A stretch of 64,000 bases of DNA, taken from contig NZ_JMEX01000008.1 of assembly GCF_000760735.1 (NCBI RefSeq), forward strand, positions 1,946,042 to 2,010,041. Direction: 5' to 3'. The position numbers and the translations under genes are program-made. The DNA comes from Rhodococcoides fascians A44A. GTDB taxonomy: Bacteria > Actinomycetota > Actinomycetes > Mycobacteriales > Mycobacteriaceae. Below, in pieces: positions 51,356 to 60,817 of this stretch (the first letter of the stretch is position 1; each line of letters opens with the position of its first letter). Below the pieces are notes generated by a model that saw nothing but the letters and a program-made list of their open reading frames with translations, did not search any database and was not told the DNA's origin.

Positions 51356-52675
51356 ATGGCCAACATCAATCGCCGCGGATTCCTCACGCTCACCGGTGCA
51401 GCGGCTGCTGCCGCCGCCCTGGCTGCGTGCAGCAGCCCGGGAACCAGCTCGTCCGGATCCGAAGGTTCGGGCGACGCGAACACCATCAACTTCTGGTCCA
51501 GCCACCCCGGCAAGTCGCAGGAGTTCGAGCGCGAGCTCATCTCCCGCTTCCAGGCCGAGAACCCCGGTCTGACGGTCAATCTCATCGATGGTGGCAAGAA
51601 CTACGAGGAAGTGGCGCAGAAGTTCAACGCCTCGCTGTCCGGCAACGACGTCCCCGACGTGGTGGTCCTCTCCGACGTGTGGTGGTTCAACTTCGCGCTC
51701 ACCGGCGCCATCGAGCCGCTCGATCAGCACTTCTCCGCCGCGGGTGTGGATTCCAGCGACTACGTCGATTCCCTTCTTGCGGACTACAACTGGAACGGCA
51801 ACCACTGGGCGCTGCCGTACGCACGCTCGACCCCGCTGTTCTACTACAACAAGGATGTCTGGGCGCAGGCGGGACTTCCGGATCGCGGACCGGCCAGCTG
51901 GCAGGAATTCGACGAGTGGGGCCCGCGCATCCAAGCCGTCGTCGGGGGTGGCAAGCTGGCCCACGGCTGGGGCAATGCGGTGGACTACCTGGGGTGGACA
52001 TTCGAGGGCCCCATCTGGACGTTCGGCGGTGCGTACTCCGACGGCTTCACCCTGAAGTTCGACGACCCCAACACCATCGCCGCCGGCCAGTTCCTCAAGG
52101 ACATGATCCACACCAAGAAGTACGCGGCCGTCTCCAACGACATCGCCAACGACTTCGGCGCGGGAATCATCGCGTCGACGATCGCGTCCACCGGCGACCT
52201 GTCCGGCATCACCCAGAACGCGGCGTTCGACTTCGGCACGGCATTCCTGCCTGCAGCCGACGGACAACCGGGCTGCCCGACGGGTGGAGCCGGCCTCGCC
52301 ATCCCGTCGAAGATCTCGGAGGAGCGCAAGGTCAATGCGCTGAAGTTCATCGACTTCTTCACCAATGCAGCGAGTACGTCGTACTTCTCGCAGAACACCG
52401 GGTACATGCCGGTCCGTAAGTCCGCGCAGGAGGATCCGAGCGAGATCGAGTTCCTCGCCGCCAACCCGAACGCCAAGACGGCCGTCGACCAGCTCGCTCG
52501 GACGCGGTCGCAGGACTACGCACGTGTCTTCGTTCCCGGTGGTGACAAGATCATCGGTACGGGCCTCGAGCAGATCGCACTGCAGAATGCCGATGTCGCA
52601 ACGACGTTCGCCGGTGTTCAGGATCAGCTGCAGCAGATCATCGACCGCCAGATCACCCCGAACCTCCCGTCGTAA
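51356..52675 (+). CDS. ugpB: Extracellular solute-binding lipoprotein UgpB
   Basis: A 439-residue solute-binding protein. The signal has a twin-arginine-like start (NRRGFLTL, Arg6-Arg7) and a lipobox LAAC with Cys25, so it may be exported folded by Tat before lipidation. The mature protein is of the MalE/UgpB cluster (INFWSSHPGKSQ, DVVVLSDVWWF, WALPYARSTPLFYYN). Mycobacterial UgpB binds glycerophosphocholine. AGGAG precedes the ATG by 6 bases. Stop overlaps the ugpC start (TAATG). Confidence 0.9.
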   Translation: MANINRRGFLTLTGAAAAAAALAACSSPGTSSSGSEGSGDANTINFWSSHPGKSQEFERELISRFQAENPGLTVNLIDGGKNYEEVAQKFNASLSGNDVPDVVVLSDVWWFNFALTGAIEPLDQHFSAAGVDSSDYVDSLLADYNWNGNHWALPYARSTPLFYYNKDVWAQAGLPDRGPASWQEFDEWGPRIQAVVGGGKLAHGWGNAVDYLGWTFEGPIWTFGGAYSDGFTLKFDDPNTIAAGQFLKDMIHTKKYAAVSNDIANDFGAGIIASTIASTGDLSGITQNAAFDFGTAFLPAADGQPGCPTGGAGLAIPSKISEERKVNALKFIDFFTNAASTSYFSQNTGYMPVRKSAQEDPSEIEFLAANPNAKTAVDQLARTRSQDYARVFVPGGDKIIGTGLEQIALQNADVATTFAGVQDQLQQIIDRQITPNLPS

Positions 52676-53748
52676 TGGCAGGGGTTCACTACGCGGGCGT
52701 ATCGCACCGCTACCCGGGGGCGGACACGCTGGCCGTCGACTCGCTCGAACTCGATATCGCCGACGGTGAATTCATCGTTCTCGTCGGCCCGTCGGGGTGC
52801 GGCAAGTCGACGAGCCTGCGGATGCTGGCCGGTCTGGAATCGGTCGAGAGCGGCCACATCGACATCGGCGGCGTCGACGTCACGTCGCTCGCTCCTCGTG
52901 AGCGGGACGTGGCGATGGTGTTCCAGAACTACGCGCTGTACCCCAACATGACCGTCGGGGACAACATGGGTTTCGCGCTCCGCAACGCGGGAATGAGCAA
53001 GGCGGACACAGCTGCTCGTGTGCTCGACGCGGCGAAGATGCTGGAACTCGAGCCCCTGCTGAACCGTAAACCCGGCAAGCTGTCGGGTGGTCAGCGTCAG
53101 CGGGTGGCGATGGGCCGTGCGATCGTCCGGCAGCCCAAGGTGTTCTGCATGGACGAGCCGCTGTCCAACCTCGACGCCAAACTGCGCGTCAGTACCCGGG
53201 CTCAGATCGCCGGATTGCAGAAGCGGCTCGGCACCACGACGGTGTACGTGACGCACGATCAGGTCGAGGCCATGACGATGGGTGACCGAGTCGCGGTGCT
53301 GCAGGCAGGCAAGTTGCAGCAGATCGCGTCGCCGCGGGAGCTGTACGACAACCCCGTCAACACGTTCGTCGCGTCGTTCATCGGCTCGCCCGGGATGAAC
53401 CTGATCGACGCCCCGGTCGTCGACGGCGCCGCCGTGGTCGGCGACGTGCGCATCCCTGTTCCCACGCAGGATCCCCGCGTAACGGTCGGAATCCGGCCGG
53501 AGTCGTGGGATCTCGTCGGGAAGGGGGTTGGGGCTGTTGCGGTGGCGGTCGAACTGATCGAGGAGCTGGGCGCCGAGTCGTTCCTGTACGGCGCTCCACC
53601 ACTCGGTTCGGACTGGAGCACGCAGTCCGGCCGGGTGTCGGTACGCGTCGACCGCCGGTTGTCCGTCGGGTTGGCCGAGACCGTTCGGCTCGTCCCGAAG
53701 CTCGACGAGGTGTTCTTCTTCTCCGCTACGACGGGTGATCGGCTGTAG
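52675..53748 (+). CDS. ugpC: ABC importer ATPase UgpC
   Basis: A 357-residue MalK/UgpC-type ATPase. Walker A GPSGCGKST at 38-46, signature LSGGQ at 136-140, Walker B VFCMDEPLSNLD, and the switch VTHD. The C-terminal 120 residues form the TOBE regulatory domain (VTVGIRPES). It powers UgpAE. It overlaps the ugpB stop by one base; its last 23 bases overlap the convergent P450 gene. Confidence 0.93.
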   Translation: MAGVHYAGVSHRYPGADTLAVDSLELDIADGEFIVLVGPSGCGKSTSLRMLAGLESVESGHIDIGGVDVTSLAPRERDVAMVFQNYALYPNMTVGDNMGFALRNAGMSKADTAARVLDAAKMLELEPLLNRKPGKLSGGQRQRVAMGRAIVRQPKVFCMDEPLSNLDAKLRVSTRAQIAGLQKRLGTTTVYVTHDQVEAMTMGDRVAVLQAGKLQQIASPRELYDNPVNTFVASFIGSPGMNLIDAPVVDGAAVVGDVRIPVPTQDPRVTVGIRPESWDLVGKGVGAVAVAVELIEELGAESFLYGAPPLGSDWSTQSGRVSVRVDRRLSVGLAETVRLVPKLDEVFFFSATTGDRL

Positions 53749-55036
53749 CGGGCTGCCCCAGATCCACCGGCAGCGACGCCCAGCCGTGCAGGACTCGGGT
53801 GTCGCGGCGAATTCCCTCACCTGCCAGCCGCAGGTGAGGGAATTTGTCGAAGAGGGTCTTCAGGCCGACTTCGGTTTCCGCCTTCGCCAAGGACGCGCCG
53901 AGGCAGTAGTGCCTGCCGCCGGAGAACGACAGATGCTTACCTGCGTTGGCTCGGGTGACGTCGAAGCGGTACGGGTCGTCGAAGACATCGGGGTCGCGGT
54001 TGGCGCCGGCCAGGACCAGAATCACCAGCGACCCTTCGGAGATGGGGACGCCTTCGATCGTCACGTCGTGCCGTGCCATGCGGGCGGTGAGCTGCACCGG
54101 GGATTCCAGCCGGAGCATCTCGTCGACGGCCGTCGGCCAGTGCGACGGGTCGTTGCGCAGAATCTCGAGTTGGTCCGGGTTGTCGAGCAGGAGCCGGATC
54201 CCGCTGCCGAGTAGGTTCACGGTCGTTTCGAAGCCCGCTGCGAGTACGAGGCCTGCCGTTGCCCGCAGTTCTTCGTCGTCGAGTCCGACGCCGTCCTCCT
54301 CGGCCCTGATCAGCTGGCTCATCAGGTCGTCGCCGGGGTTGCGGCGCAGTTCCGCGAGGTGCCCGGCAAGCCAGGCGTCGAACTGCGCCAGGCCGTCCTC
54401 GACGCGGTTGAACTGCTCCCAGGACAGCCCGATGTCCAGGCTCGGGGCGGCCATCTCCCCGAATTCGAGCACCCGTTGCCGGTCCTCGTCGGGGACTCCG
54501 AGGATGGTGCTGATGACGGCGACGGGCAGCTGCGCGCAGTACTCGTGCACGATGTCCACCTGTGGACCTGCCGCGGCGAGCTCGGTGAGCAGACTGTCGG
54601 CCTTCTCCTGCACCATCTCTCGCATACGGGCGACCGCACGAGGGGTGAACACCGAGGTCACGAGCTTTCGGTACCGGGTGTGCTCGGGCGGTTCGACCGA
54701 CAACAGGGAGGGCGGTTTCAGCGGATGAAGAGCCTTGGACCTGGTTCGCTTCTCTATCCACCGAAGCGGACTCGGCAGGCTGGCGCCGATCTCGGTGACT
54801 CGGAGATCGTCCGAGCGCAGCAGGTCGTGGACCACGCGGTGGGTGACCGTGATGTTGGAGATTCGCGTCTTGACGAGGGGACCGGTGGCGCGAATCTTCT
54901 CGAACACCTGCCGCGGATTCGCGCGGGTCTCCGGATCGACAACCAGCTTGGCCTGCAGGTCACCGGCCTTGGCGGCCTTCTTGGCCCCGTACCGCACGAG
55001 ACCGTGTGCTGCGATCCACCTGATTCTGTTCTTCAC
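53726..55036 (-). CDS. Cytochrome P450
   Basis: A 436-residue bacterial class I P450. I-helix AGFETT (267-272), K-helix Glu306-x-x-Arg309, and the haem loop FSGGRHYCLG with Cys378 as ligand. It inserts oxygen into an unknown substrate using ferredoxin from elsewhere. GTG start at 55036 follows AAAGGAGG. Its end overlaps ugpC by 23 bases in opposite orientation. No ferredoxin gene is close by. Confidence 0.95.
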   Translation of the reverse strand: MKNRIRWIAAHGLVRYGAKKAAKAGDLQAKLVVDPETRANPRQVFEKIRATGPLVKTRISNITVTHRVVHDLLRSDDLRVTEIGASLPSPLRWIEKRTRSKALHPLKPPSLLSVEPPEHTRYRKLVTSVFTPRAVARMREMVQEKADSLLTELAAAGPQVDIVHEYCAQLPVAVISTILGVPDEDRQRVLEFGEMAAPSLDIGLSWEQFNRVEDGLAQFDAWLAGHLAELRRNPGDDLMSQLIRAEEDGVGLDDEELRATAGLVLAAGFETTVNLLGSGIRLLLDNPDQLEILRNDPSHWPTAVDEMLRLESPVQLTARMARHDVTIEGVPISEGSLVILVLAGANRDPDVFDDPYRFDVTRANAGKHLSFSGGRHYCLGASLAKAETEVGLKTLFDKFPHLRLAGEGIRRDTRVLHGWASLPVDLGQPATADHPS

Positions 55037-55052
55037 GTCGTCCCCCTCCTTT

Positions 55053-55126
55053 GTGAGTGGAAATGTAGGCCAGGGGGCAGGAGCGGAGCCTGCGGAGCGA
55101 CCCGAAGGCACTACATTTCCACTCAC
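55053..55126. repeat. Perfect 16-bp inverted repeat enclosing a dispersed-repeat copy
   Basis: GTGAGTGGAAATGTAG (55053-55068) is the exact reverse complement of CTACATTTCCACTCAC (55111-55126). The 42-base loop contains GGAGCCTGCGGAGCGACCC, a reverse-oriented copy of the element at 33918. It fills the gap between the M13 peptidase stop and the P450 start, overlapping the P450 ribosome-site region at its left edge. Confidence 0.9.
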
Positions 55127-55130
55127 GTGG

Positions 55131-57101
55131 TTACCAGATCCTGACCCGCTCCTGTGGATCCAAGTACAACGCATCGCCCGGCTTCACATCGAACGCTTCG
55201 TGAAAACTGTCCAGATTGCGCACTACGCCGTTGCAGCGGAACTCGGGCGGCGAGTGCGGATCGACCGCAAGCCTGCGAATCGCCTCCTCGTCGCGTGCCT
55301 TCGTTCGCCATACCTGCGACCAGCCGAAGAACACTCGCTGCAGACCGGTCAGCCCGTCGAGCACCGGAGCGTCCTTGCCGTCCAGCGCGATCTTGTACGC
55401 GGCGACAGCGATGGACAGGCCACCGAGGTCGCCGATGTTCTCACCGATCGTGAACTCGCCGTTGACCTTGTGGCCGGGGAGCGCTTTCGGTTCGAACTGG
55501 TTGTACTGGTCGATCAGTGCGGTGGTGCGCTTGCCGAATTCGGTTCTGTCCGAATCGGTCCACCAGTCCACGAGGTTGCCGTCGCCGTCGTACTTGGCGC
55601 CCTGGTCGTCGAAACCGTGGCCGATCTCGTGGCCGATGACGGCTCCGATTCCACCGTAGTTCGCGGCGTCGTCGGCACCGGAGTCGAAGAACGGGGGCTG
55701 GAGAATCGCTGCGGGAAAGACGATTTCGTTGAGGCCGGGGTTGTAGTACGCGTTCACGGTCTGCGGCGTCATGAACCACTCGTCGCGATCCACCTCGCCG
55801 CCGAGCTTGTCCAGATCACGTTGGTATTCGGCGACGTATCCGCGTCGGTAGTTGCCCACCAGGTCGCTCGCGTCGATCTCCACGGCGGAGTAGTCGCGCC
55901 AGCGATCCGGGTACCCGATCTTCGGGGTGAACTTCTCGAGCTTGTCCAGTGCCTTCTGCCTGGTCTCCGGGCTCATCCACTCGAGATCGGTGATGTTGCG
56001 ACGGTAGGCCTCACGCAGATTCGCGACGAGAACCTCCATGCGCGCCTTGGCATCCGCGGGGAAGTGACGCTCGACGTAGAGCTTGCCGACGGACTCGCCG
56101 AGCAGGTCCTGCACCAGCGAGACACCGCGCTTCCAGCGCTCCCGGTTCTCCTCGGTGCCGCTCAGCTTCTTTCCGTAGAACGCGAAGTTCTCGTCGACCA
56201 GCGCGGCAGTCAGGTACGGCGCACGGCCGTGCACGATGCGCCAGGCGAGCCACGCTTTCCAGTCCTCGATGTCCTCGGACACCCACAGTCCGGTGAACGT
56301 GGACAGGAACGGAGGCTGCCGCACGACGATCTCGGCGAACTGCTCCGTGGTACCGCCGAGTCCGGAAATCCATGCGGTCCAGTTGAATCCGGGTTCGTTC
56401 TTCACGAGAGTGTCGAAGTCGACCAGGTTGTAGCTCTTCTCCGCGTCACGACGCGCGACGACGTCCCAGTGGCCCGCGGCGAGCTTCTTCTCGAGGTCGA
56501 CGACCTTCCGGGCGTCGTAGGAGAGCCCGGCGATCGAGAACATCTTCTCGATGTGCGCGACGTAGGCGTCGCGGATGTCGGCGTACCCCTCCTCGCGGTA
56601 GTACGACTCGTCGGGCAGACCGATGCCGGACTGCGAGAAATGCACGAGGTATCGGGAGGAATCCTTGGCGTCGGTGTCGACGTAGTGGCCAATGGCGCCG
56701 CCGATCCCGGTGCGCTGCAACGAACCGAGTACCTCGGCGAGGGTGACCAGGTCACCCGCATCGGCGACGGCAGCGAGCTCGTCGGCGATGGGCGTCAGGC
56801 CGGCTTCCTCGACGGCGTCGGCATCGAGGAAACTCGAGTAGAGGTCACCGATCTTCTGTGCGTCGGTTCCGACCGGGGGGTGCGACGCCGCGCTCTCCTG
56901 GATGATCGTGCGTACGTCCTCTTCCGCCTTGTCGTACAGCGTCCGAAACGCGCCGTCGACGGCCCGGTCCGCAGGAATGGCGTACTCGTCCAGCCATTTG
57001 CCGTTGACGTGAACGAACAGATCGTCCTGCGCGCGAGTGCCCGCGTCCGTGTAGCTGAGGTCGATACCAGAGTTCGCCTGTCCAGAATCCACAACTGTCA
57101 T
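55131..57101 (-). CDS. M13-family (neprilysin/Zmp1-like) zinc metallopeptidase
   Basis: A 656-residue M13 peptidase of normal family length. NAYYNP (450-455) precedes the zinc motif HEIGH (His491, Glu492, His495), with the third ligand Glu554 in GENIGD. The C-terminal RIW matches the usual CxxW-type end except that the Cys is absent (ERVRIW). There is no signal peptide, as in mycobacterial Zmp1, so it is probably released without a classical signal or acts inside the cell. ATG 57110 three codons upstream is an alternative start. Confidence 0.94.
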   Translation of the reverse strand: MTVVDSGQANSGIDLSYTDAGTRAQDDLFVHVNGKWLDEYAIPADRAVDGAFRTLYDKAEEDVRTIIQESAASHPPVGTDAQKIGDLYSSFLDADAVEEAGLTPIADELAAVADAGDLVTLAEVLGSLQRTGIGGAIGHYVDTDAKDSSRYLVHFSQSGIGLPDESYYREEGYADIRDAYVAHIEKMFSIAGLSYDARKVVDLEKKLAAGHWDVVARRDAEKSYNLVDFDTLVKNEPGFNWTAWISGLGGTTEQFAEIVVRQPPFLSTFTGLWVSEDIEDWKAWLAWRIVHGRAPYLTAALVDENFAFYGKKLSGTEENRERWKRGVSLVQDLLGESVGKLYVERHFPADAKARMEVLVANLREAYRRNITDLEWMSPETRQKALDKLEKFTPKIGYPDRWRDYSAVEIDASDLVGNYRRGYVAEYQRDLDKLGGEVDRDEWFMTPQTVNAYYNPGLNEIVFPAAILQPPFFDSGADDAANYGGIGAVIGHEIGHGFDDQGAKYDGDGNLVDWWTDSDRTEFGKRTTALIDQYNQFEPKALPGHKVNGEFTIGENIGDLGGLSIAVAAYKIALDGKDAPVLDGLTGLQRVFFGWSQVWRTKARDEEAIRRLAVDPHSPPEFRCNGVVRNLDSFHEAFDVKPGDALYLDPQERVRIW

Positions 57102-57171
57102 GCATTCCATCTTTACACTCATCGCCAGAAAGTGGCCTTCGAGTCGTGACTGCAGAGGCAGGAGCTCGTCC

Positions 57172-58056
57172 ATGGTGGTGCACGTCAGGGAACTGCGGAA
57201 GACCTTCGGCGCGTCGCTCGCCCTGGCGGGCCTGGATCTGAGTGTCGAGCAGGGCGAAGTGCACGGCTTTCTCGGACCGAACGGTGCGGGAAAATCGACC
57301 ACCATCCGCGTGTTGCTGGGGCTCGTTCGTGCCACCTCCGGGGAGGTGTCGGTGTTCGGGAAGGACCCCTGGGCCGACTCGGTGGAGTTGCATCGCCGCC
57401 TGGCGTACGTTCCGGGGGACGTCACGCTGTGGCCGTCGTTGACCGGTGGTGAGGTGATCGACGTCCTCGCGCGGATGCGCGGTGGCCTCGATCCACGGCG
57501 ACGTGCGGACCTGCTGGAGCGGTTCTCGCTCGATCCGACGAAGAAGACCCGCACGTACTCCAAGGGAAACCGCCAGAAGGTCGCGCTCGTCTCGGCGTTC
57601 TCGTCGAACGCAGAACTGCTTCTGCTCGACGAGCCCACATCCGGTCTGGACCCGCTCATGGAGCAGGTCTTCGCCGAATGCGTCGCCGACGCGTCGGCCC
57701 GCGGCGCGACGGTGCTGCTGTCCTCGCACATCCTGTCGGAGGTCGAGAAGCTGTGCGAGCGAGTGACGATCATCCGTGCGGGCAGAACGGTCGACACGGG
57801 ATCACTGAAGGACATGAGGCATCTGACGCACACGACGGTCACCGTCGTCGTCGAGACCCTGCCCGATGCTGGTCTGCCCAATGCCGGTGTGCCCGGGGTG
57901 ATCGAGGTCGACAGGCACCGCCTGACCTGCCGGGTGACGTCCGCTGAACTGCCGGAGTTGATGACGAGGCTGGCTGCGCTGGGGATCACCAGCATCGTCA
58001 GCTCGCCGCCCACGCTGGAGGACCTGTTCCTGAAGTATTACGCGGCGCAGTCGTGA
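57172..58056 (+). CDS. ABC-2 type exporter ATPase
   Basis: A 294-residue ATPase of the DrrA/CcmA group. Walker A GPNGAGKST, Walker B LLLLDEPTSGLD and switch SSHILSE. The signature is YSKGNRQK instead of LSGGQ, as in many drug-resistance ABC-2 ATPases. The C-terminal 70 residues are a regulatory extension (HTTVTVVVETLPDAG). GGAG lies 7 bases before the ATG. Its TGA overlaps the GTG of the permease. Confidence 0.92.
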   Translation: MVVHVRELRKTFGASLALAGLDLSVEQGEVHGFLGPNGAGKSTTIRVLLGLVRATSGEVSVFGKDPWADSVELHRRLAYVPGDVTLWPSLTGGEVIDVLARMRGGLDPRRRADLLERFSLDPTKKTRTYSKGNRQKVALVSAFSSNAELLLLDEPTSGLDPLMEQVFAECVADASARGATVLLSSHILSEVEKLCERVTIIRAGRTVDTGSLKDMRHLTHTTVTVVVETLPDAGLPNAGVPGVIEVDRHRLTCRVTSAELPELMTRLAALGITSIVSSPPTLEDLFLKYYAAQS

Positions 58057-59642
58057 ACGGGACGGCGGCGCTGCTCCGGTTGTTCGCCCGACGCGACCGG
58101 GTGATCCTGCCGCTGTGGGTGCTGGCCATCGGCTTGGTGCCGTTGCTCTACGCCGTCAGTTTCGAAGGCCTCTACCCGACGGCGGCAGATCGGCAGGCGT
58201 TCTACGAGGCAACCGCACACACACCCGCCGAGCTGGCGTTGGTCGGACCGATCTTCGGCGACGATCTGGGCGCGCTGGTGACCTGGCGCTCCGGAATTCT
58301 GTTGACGCTCGTCCCTCTCGCAGCGCTGCTGACGGTCGTCCGGCACACCCGGGCGGAAGAAGACACAGGCCGCACCGAGCTGGTGGGTTCGACGGCGATC
58401 GGCCGACGCGCCGGGCTGTGCGCGGCGATGGCCTTGGCGACGACGGGTGTGGTGCTGACGGCGGCGATCGCCGCGACAGCGCTCACGGCCTCGGGATTCC
58501 CGGTGGGCGGCGGCGTCGCGTTCGGGCTGTCGATCGCCGCGGTGGGCGTCGTGTTCGTCGGGGTCGCTGCCGTTGCCGCGCAGGTCGGGTCCAACGCGCG
58601 TGCGGCGCGCGGTTATGCGATCTCGGTGCTGGCGGCGGCGTTCGTGCTGCGGGCCGTCGGTGATGCGGGAGCATCAGGAACTTCAGGGTCTTCCGGGACG
58701 CTGTCGTGGCTGTCGCCGATCGGGTGGTCGTCACAGCTACGACCGTTCGCCGACGAACGGTGGTGGGTACTGGTGCTTCCAGCTGCAGCGGCGACGGTCG
58801 CAGCCGGGCTCGCGTTCGCGCTCGCACGCCGGCGTGACCTGGGCGCCGGTCTGGTGGCGGTGCGCGACGGCAAGCCGACAACGTCGATGCAGGGTGTGTT
58901 CGGCTTGGCGTGGCGCGCGCAACGCGGCACCCTGATGGCGTGGACCGTCGGACTCGCGGTGATCGCGGCCGTGCTGGGCAGTGCCGCGGACAGCGTGCAG
59001 GGCCAGCTGGGTGAAAGCGCGGCAATCGGCGACGCGCTGAGCAAGTTCGGTGGGTCCTCTCTGGTCGACTCGTTCCTGGCGACGGCCCTGAGCATCCTCG
59101 GAATCGGTGCGGCGGCCATGTCCATCTCGTCGGTGTTGCGCGTGCACGGCGACGAGGAGTCGTCGATCGCGGAGGTGGTACTGGCCGGGAGTGTCGGGCG
59201 CACTCGGTGGCTGGTGAGCACACTCGTGTTCGCGCTCGGTGGCCCGGCCGTCGCGATGACGGTCGTCGGCTTCGCGGCAGGGGTTCCGTACGGGATGTCG
59301 GTGGGCGACGTCCGGTCGGTGCTGCCGGGAGTGCTCGCCGGGGCGGTGAGCCAACTGCCCGCAGTGTGGGTCCTGACGGCGTCGGGCATCGTTCTGTTCG
59401 GGTTCGTCCCTCGGTTCTCGGCGGCCGTCTGGGGTCTGTTGGCTGTGTTCGTGATGCTGGGGCAGGTGGGAACGGTGGTCGGTCTTCCCCAGCTGGTGCT
59501 CGATCTGTCTCCGTTCACGCACCTGCCGCATCTTCCCGGCGGTGCCGTCGAGGTGGTGCCACTGGTGTGGCTCGTTGCCGTGTCGGCAGTCGGCCTCGTG
59601 GCCGGGGTCGTCGCCTTCGAGCACCGCGATCTTCGTGGTTGA
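58053..59642 (+). CDS. ABC-2 type permease (polyketide-antibiotic exporter-like)
   Basis: A 529-residue permease with two six-helix halves, as in TetB/TnrB3-type exporters. Helical segments include VILPLWVLAIGLVPLLYAV and GLVAGVVAFEH. The internal hydrophilic part carries RARTEELV-like sequence RHTRAEEDTGRTELV, a coupling region repeated in the second half (HGDEESSIAEVV). Paired with the upstream ATPase by a GTGA overlap. Substrate not readable. Confidence 0.9.
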   Translation: MNGTAALLRLFARRDRVILPLWVLAIGLVPLLYAVSFEGLYPTAADRQAFYEATAHTPAELALVGPIFGDDLGALVTWRSGILLTLVPLAALLTVVRHTRAEEDTGRTELVGSTAIGRRAGLCAAMALATTGVVLTAAIAATALTASGFPVGGGVAFGLSIAAVGVVFVGVAAVAAQVGSNARAARGYAISVLAAAFVLRAVGDAGASGTSGSSGTLSWLSPIGWSSQLRPFADERWWVLVLPAAAATVAAGLAFALARRRDLGAGLVAVRDGKPTTSMQGVFGLAWRAQRGTLMAWTVGLAVIAAVLGSAADSVQGQLGESAAIGDALSKFGGSSLVDSFLATALSILGIGAAAMSISSVLRVHGDEESSIAEVVLAGSVGRTRWLVSTLVFALGGPAVAMTVVGFAAGVPYGMSVGDVRSVLPGVLAGAVSQLPAVWVLTASGIVLFGFVPRFSAAVWGLLAVFVMLGQVGTVVGLPQLVLDLSPFTHLPHLPGGAVEVVPLVWLVAVSAVGLVAGVVAFEHRDLRG

Positions 59643-59716
59643 GCCCGAGCGGTTACCATCTCTCGCAACCGGACCGCGGAGTTGGTTCCATATTCGGGCG
59701 CAAAGGAGACGTGCTG

Positions 59717-60781
59717 GTGACGTTTCTGCGCAGATGGTGGCGTCAGTCCTACAGCTACGACTGGATGGTCCATTACTTCGACGGGCACGGTGCACTCACT
59801 GCGTACCGGGTGGGCGTCGGTTTGAGCTGTTTGTGTTTCGGCCTCGCCGCCATCACGACGTACCTCACTGCGGTTCCTCCCACCTCGACGGTGGCCGATG
59901 CCGTGATCATCGGTGGAACCGTCTCGTCGTTCGCCTTGGGGCTGCTCTGGATTCGCGGGCCGTGGCCGCACGAGCACCGCTCGCTGATGTTCGTGATCTA
60001 CGCCGACGTCGGGACCACTCTCGCGTTGCTGTCCTACGGCTCGATCCAGATGTCGTTTCCCGGATGCGCGCTGTTGGCCGCCACCGGTGTCTACGTGCAG
60101 ATCTTTCACAGTCCGCGGGTGCTGTTGATGCATCTCGGATGGTCGGCGTGCACCGTCGCGCTGATGTTCGTGCTGATCATGACGACCCCGCACTTGGACC
60201 ACGGTCTGGCGGTATCGCAGCTGGTGGTGTTGCTGCCGGTGATGTTCGCGGCGCCGGTGTTTCTGCAATCGGTGTTGCTCAGTCTTCGGATCGACGCCGA
60301 CGGCGCCAGAACCGACCCGTTGACCGGGCTGCAGAACCGGCGCGGGCTCGACGAGAAGGTCGCTCAGTTCCTCGGTGCTGCACCCGACGTGTCCGTGATG
60401 GTCATCGACGTCGACCGGTTCAAGTCGATCAACGACCGGTTCGGCCACCAGGCGGGCGACGTGGCGTTGCAGCTCATCGCCCGGCGGCTCCGCGTCGACG
60501 ATCTGCTCGTTGCGCGTACCGGCGGTGAGGAGTTCGCCGTGGTCGCCAAGGTGGGTCTGGAACAGGCCAGATCGATCGCCGAGTGGTTGCGCAGTCGACT
60601 GCACTCACCGCAGGACGCATGCCCTCTGACGGTCAGTGTCGGGCTCGCACATGTCAGGCCCACCGAATCCGACCCGGTTCGGACCGTCACCGGGTTGATG
60701 CGTCGGGCCGACGTCGCGATGTACGAGGCGAAGCATCGGGGCGGCAATCAGGTCGTGGACATCGGTTCCCTCCGCACGTGA
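59717..60781 (+). CDS. Membrane diguanylate cyclase (GGDEF)
   Basis: A 354-residue protein. Six hydrophobic helices span about residues 28-190 (for example VGVGLSCLCFGLAAITTYL and LVVLLPVMFAAPVFLQSVLL). The catalytic GGDEF domain follows, with DPLTGLQNRRGLDE and the active-site RTGGEEF. It should make c-di-GMP in the cytoplasm. GTG 59717 is preceded by AAAGGAG at 8 bases; GTG 59711 is another candidate. The EAL-DICT protein at 42559 is the possible counterpart in c-di-GMP signalling. Confidence 0.92.
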   Translation: MTFLRRWWRQSYSYDWMVHYFDGHGALTAYRVGVGLSCLCFGLAAITTYLTAVPPTSTVADAVIIGGTVSSFALGLLWIRGPWPHEHRSLMFVIYADVGTTLALLSYGSIQMSFPGCALLAATGVYVQIFHSPRVLLMHLGWSACTVALMFVLIMTTPHLDHGLAVSQLVVLLPVMFAAPVFLQSVLLSLRIDADGARTDPLTGLQNRRGLDEKVAQFLGAAPDVSVMVIDVDRFKSINDRFGHQAGDVALQLIARRLRVDDLLVARTGGEEFAVVAKVGLEQARSIAEWLRSRLHSPQDACPLTVSVGLAHVRPTESDPVRTVTGLMRRADVAMYEAKHRGGNQVVDIGSLRT

Positions 60782-60817
60782 GCACCCGGCAGGGGAACCG
60801 ACGTGCGGAGGGACTCG

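Noticed and set aside
54735..57149. Long plus-strand frame opposite the M13 peptidase
   Set aside because: Antisense shadow; the peptidase has all zinc ligands in the other strand.
53726..59642. Antibiotic biosynthesis cluster (P450 plus polyketide-type exporter)
   Set aside because: No polyketide synthase, peptide synthetase or tailoring genes accompany them; the peptidase and P450 are on the other strand from the exporter.
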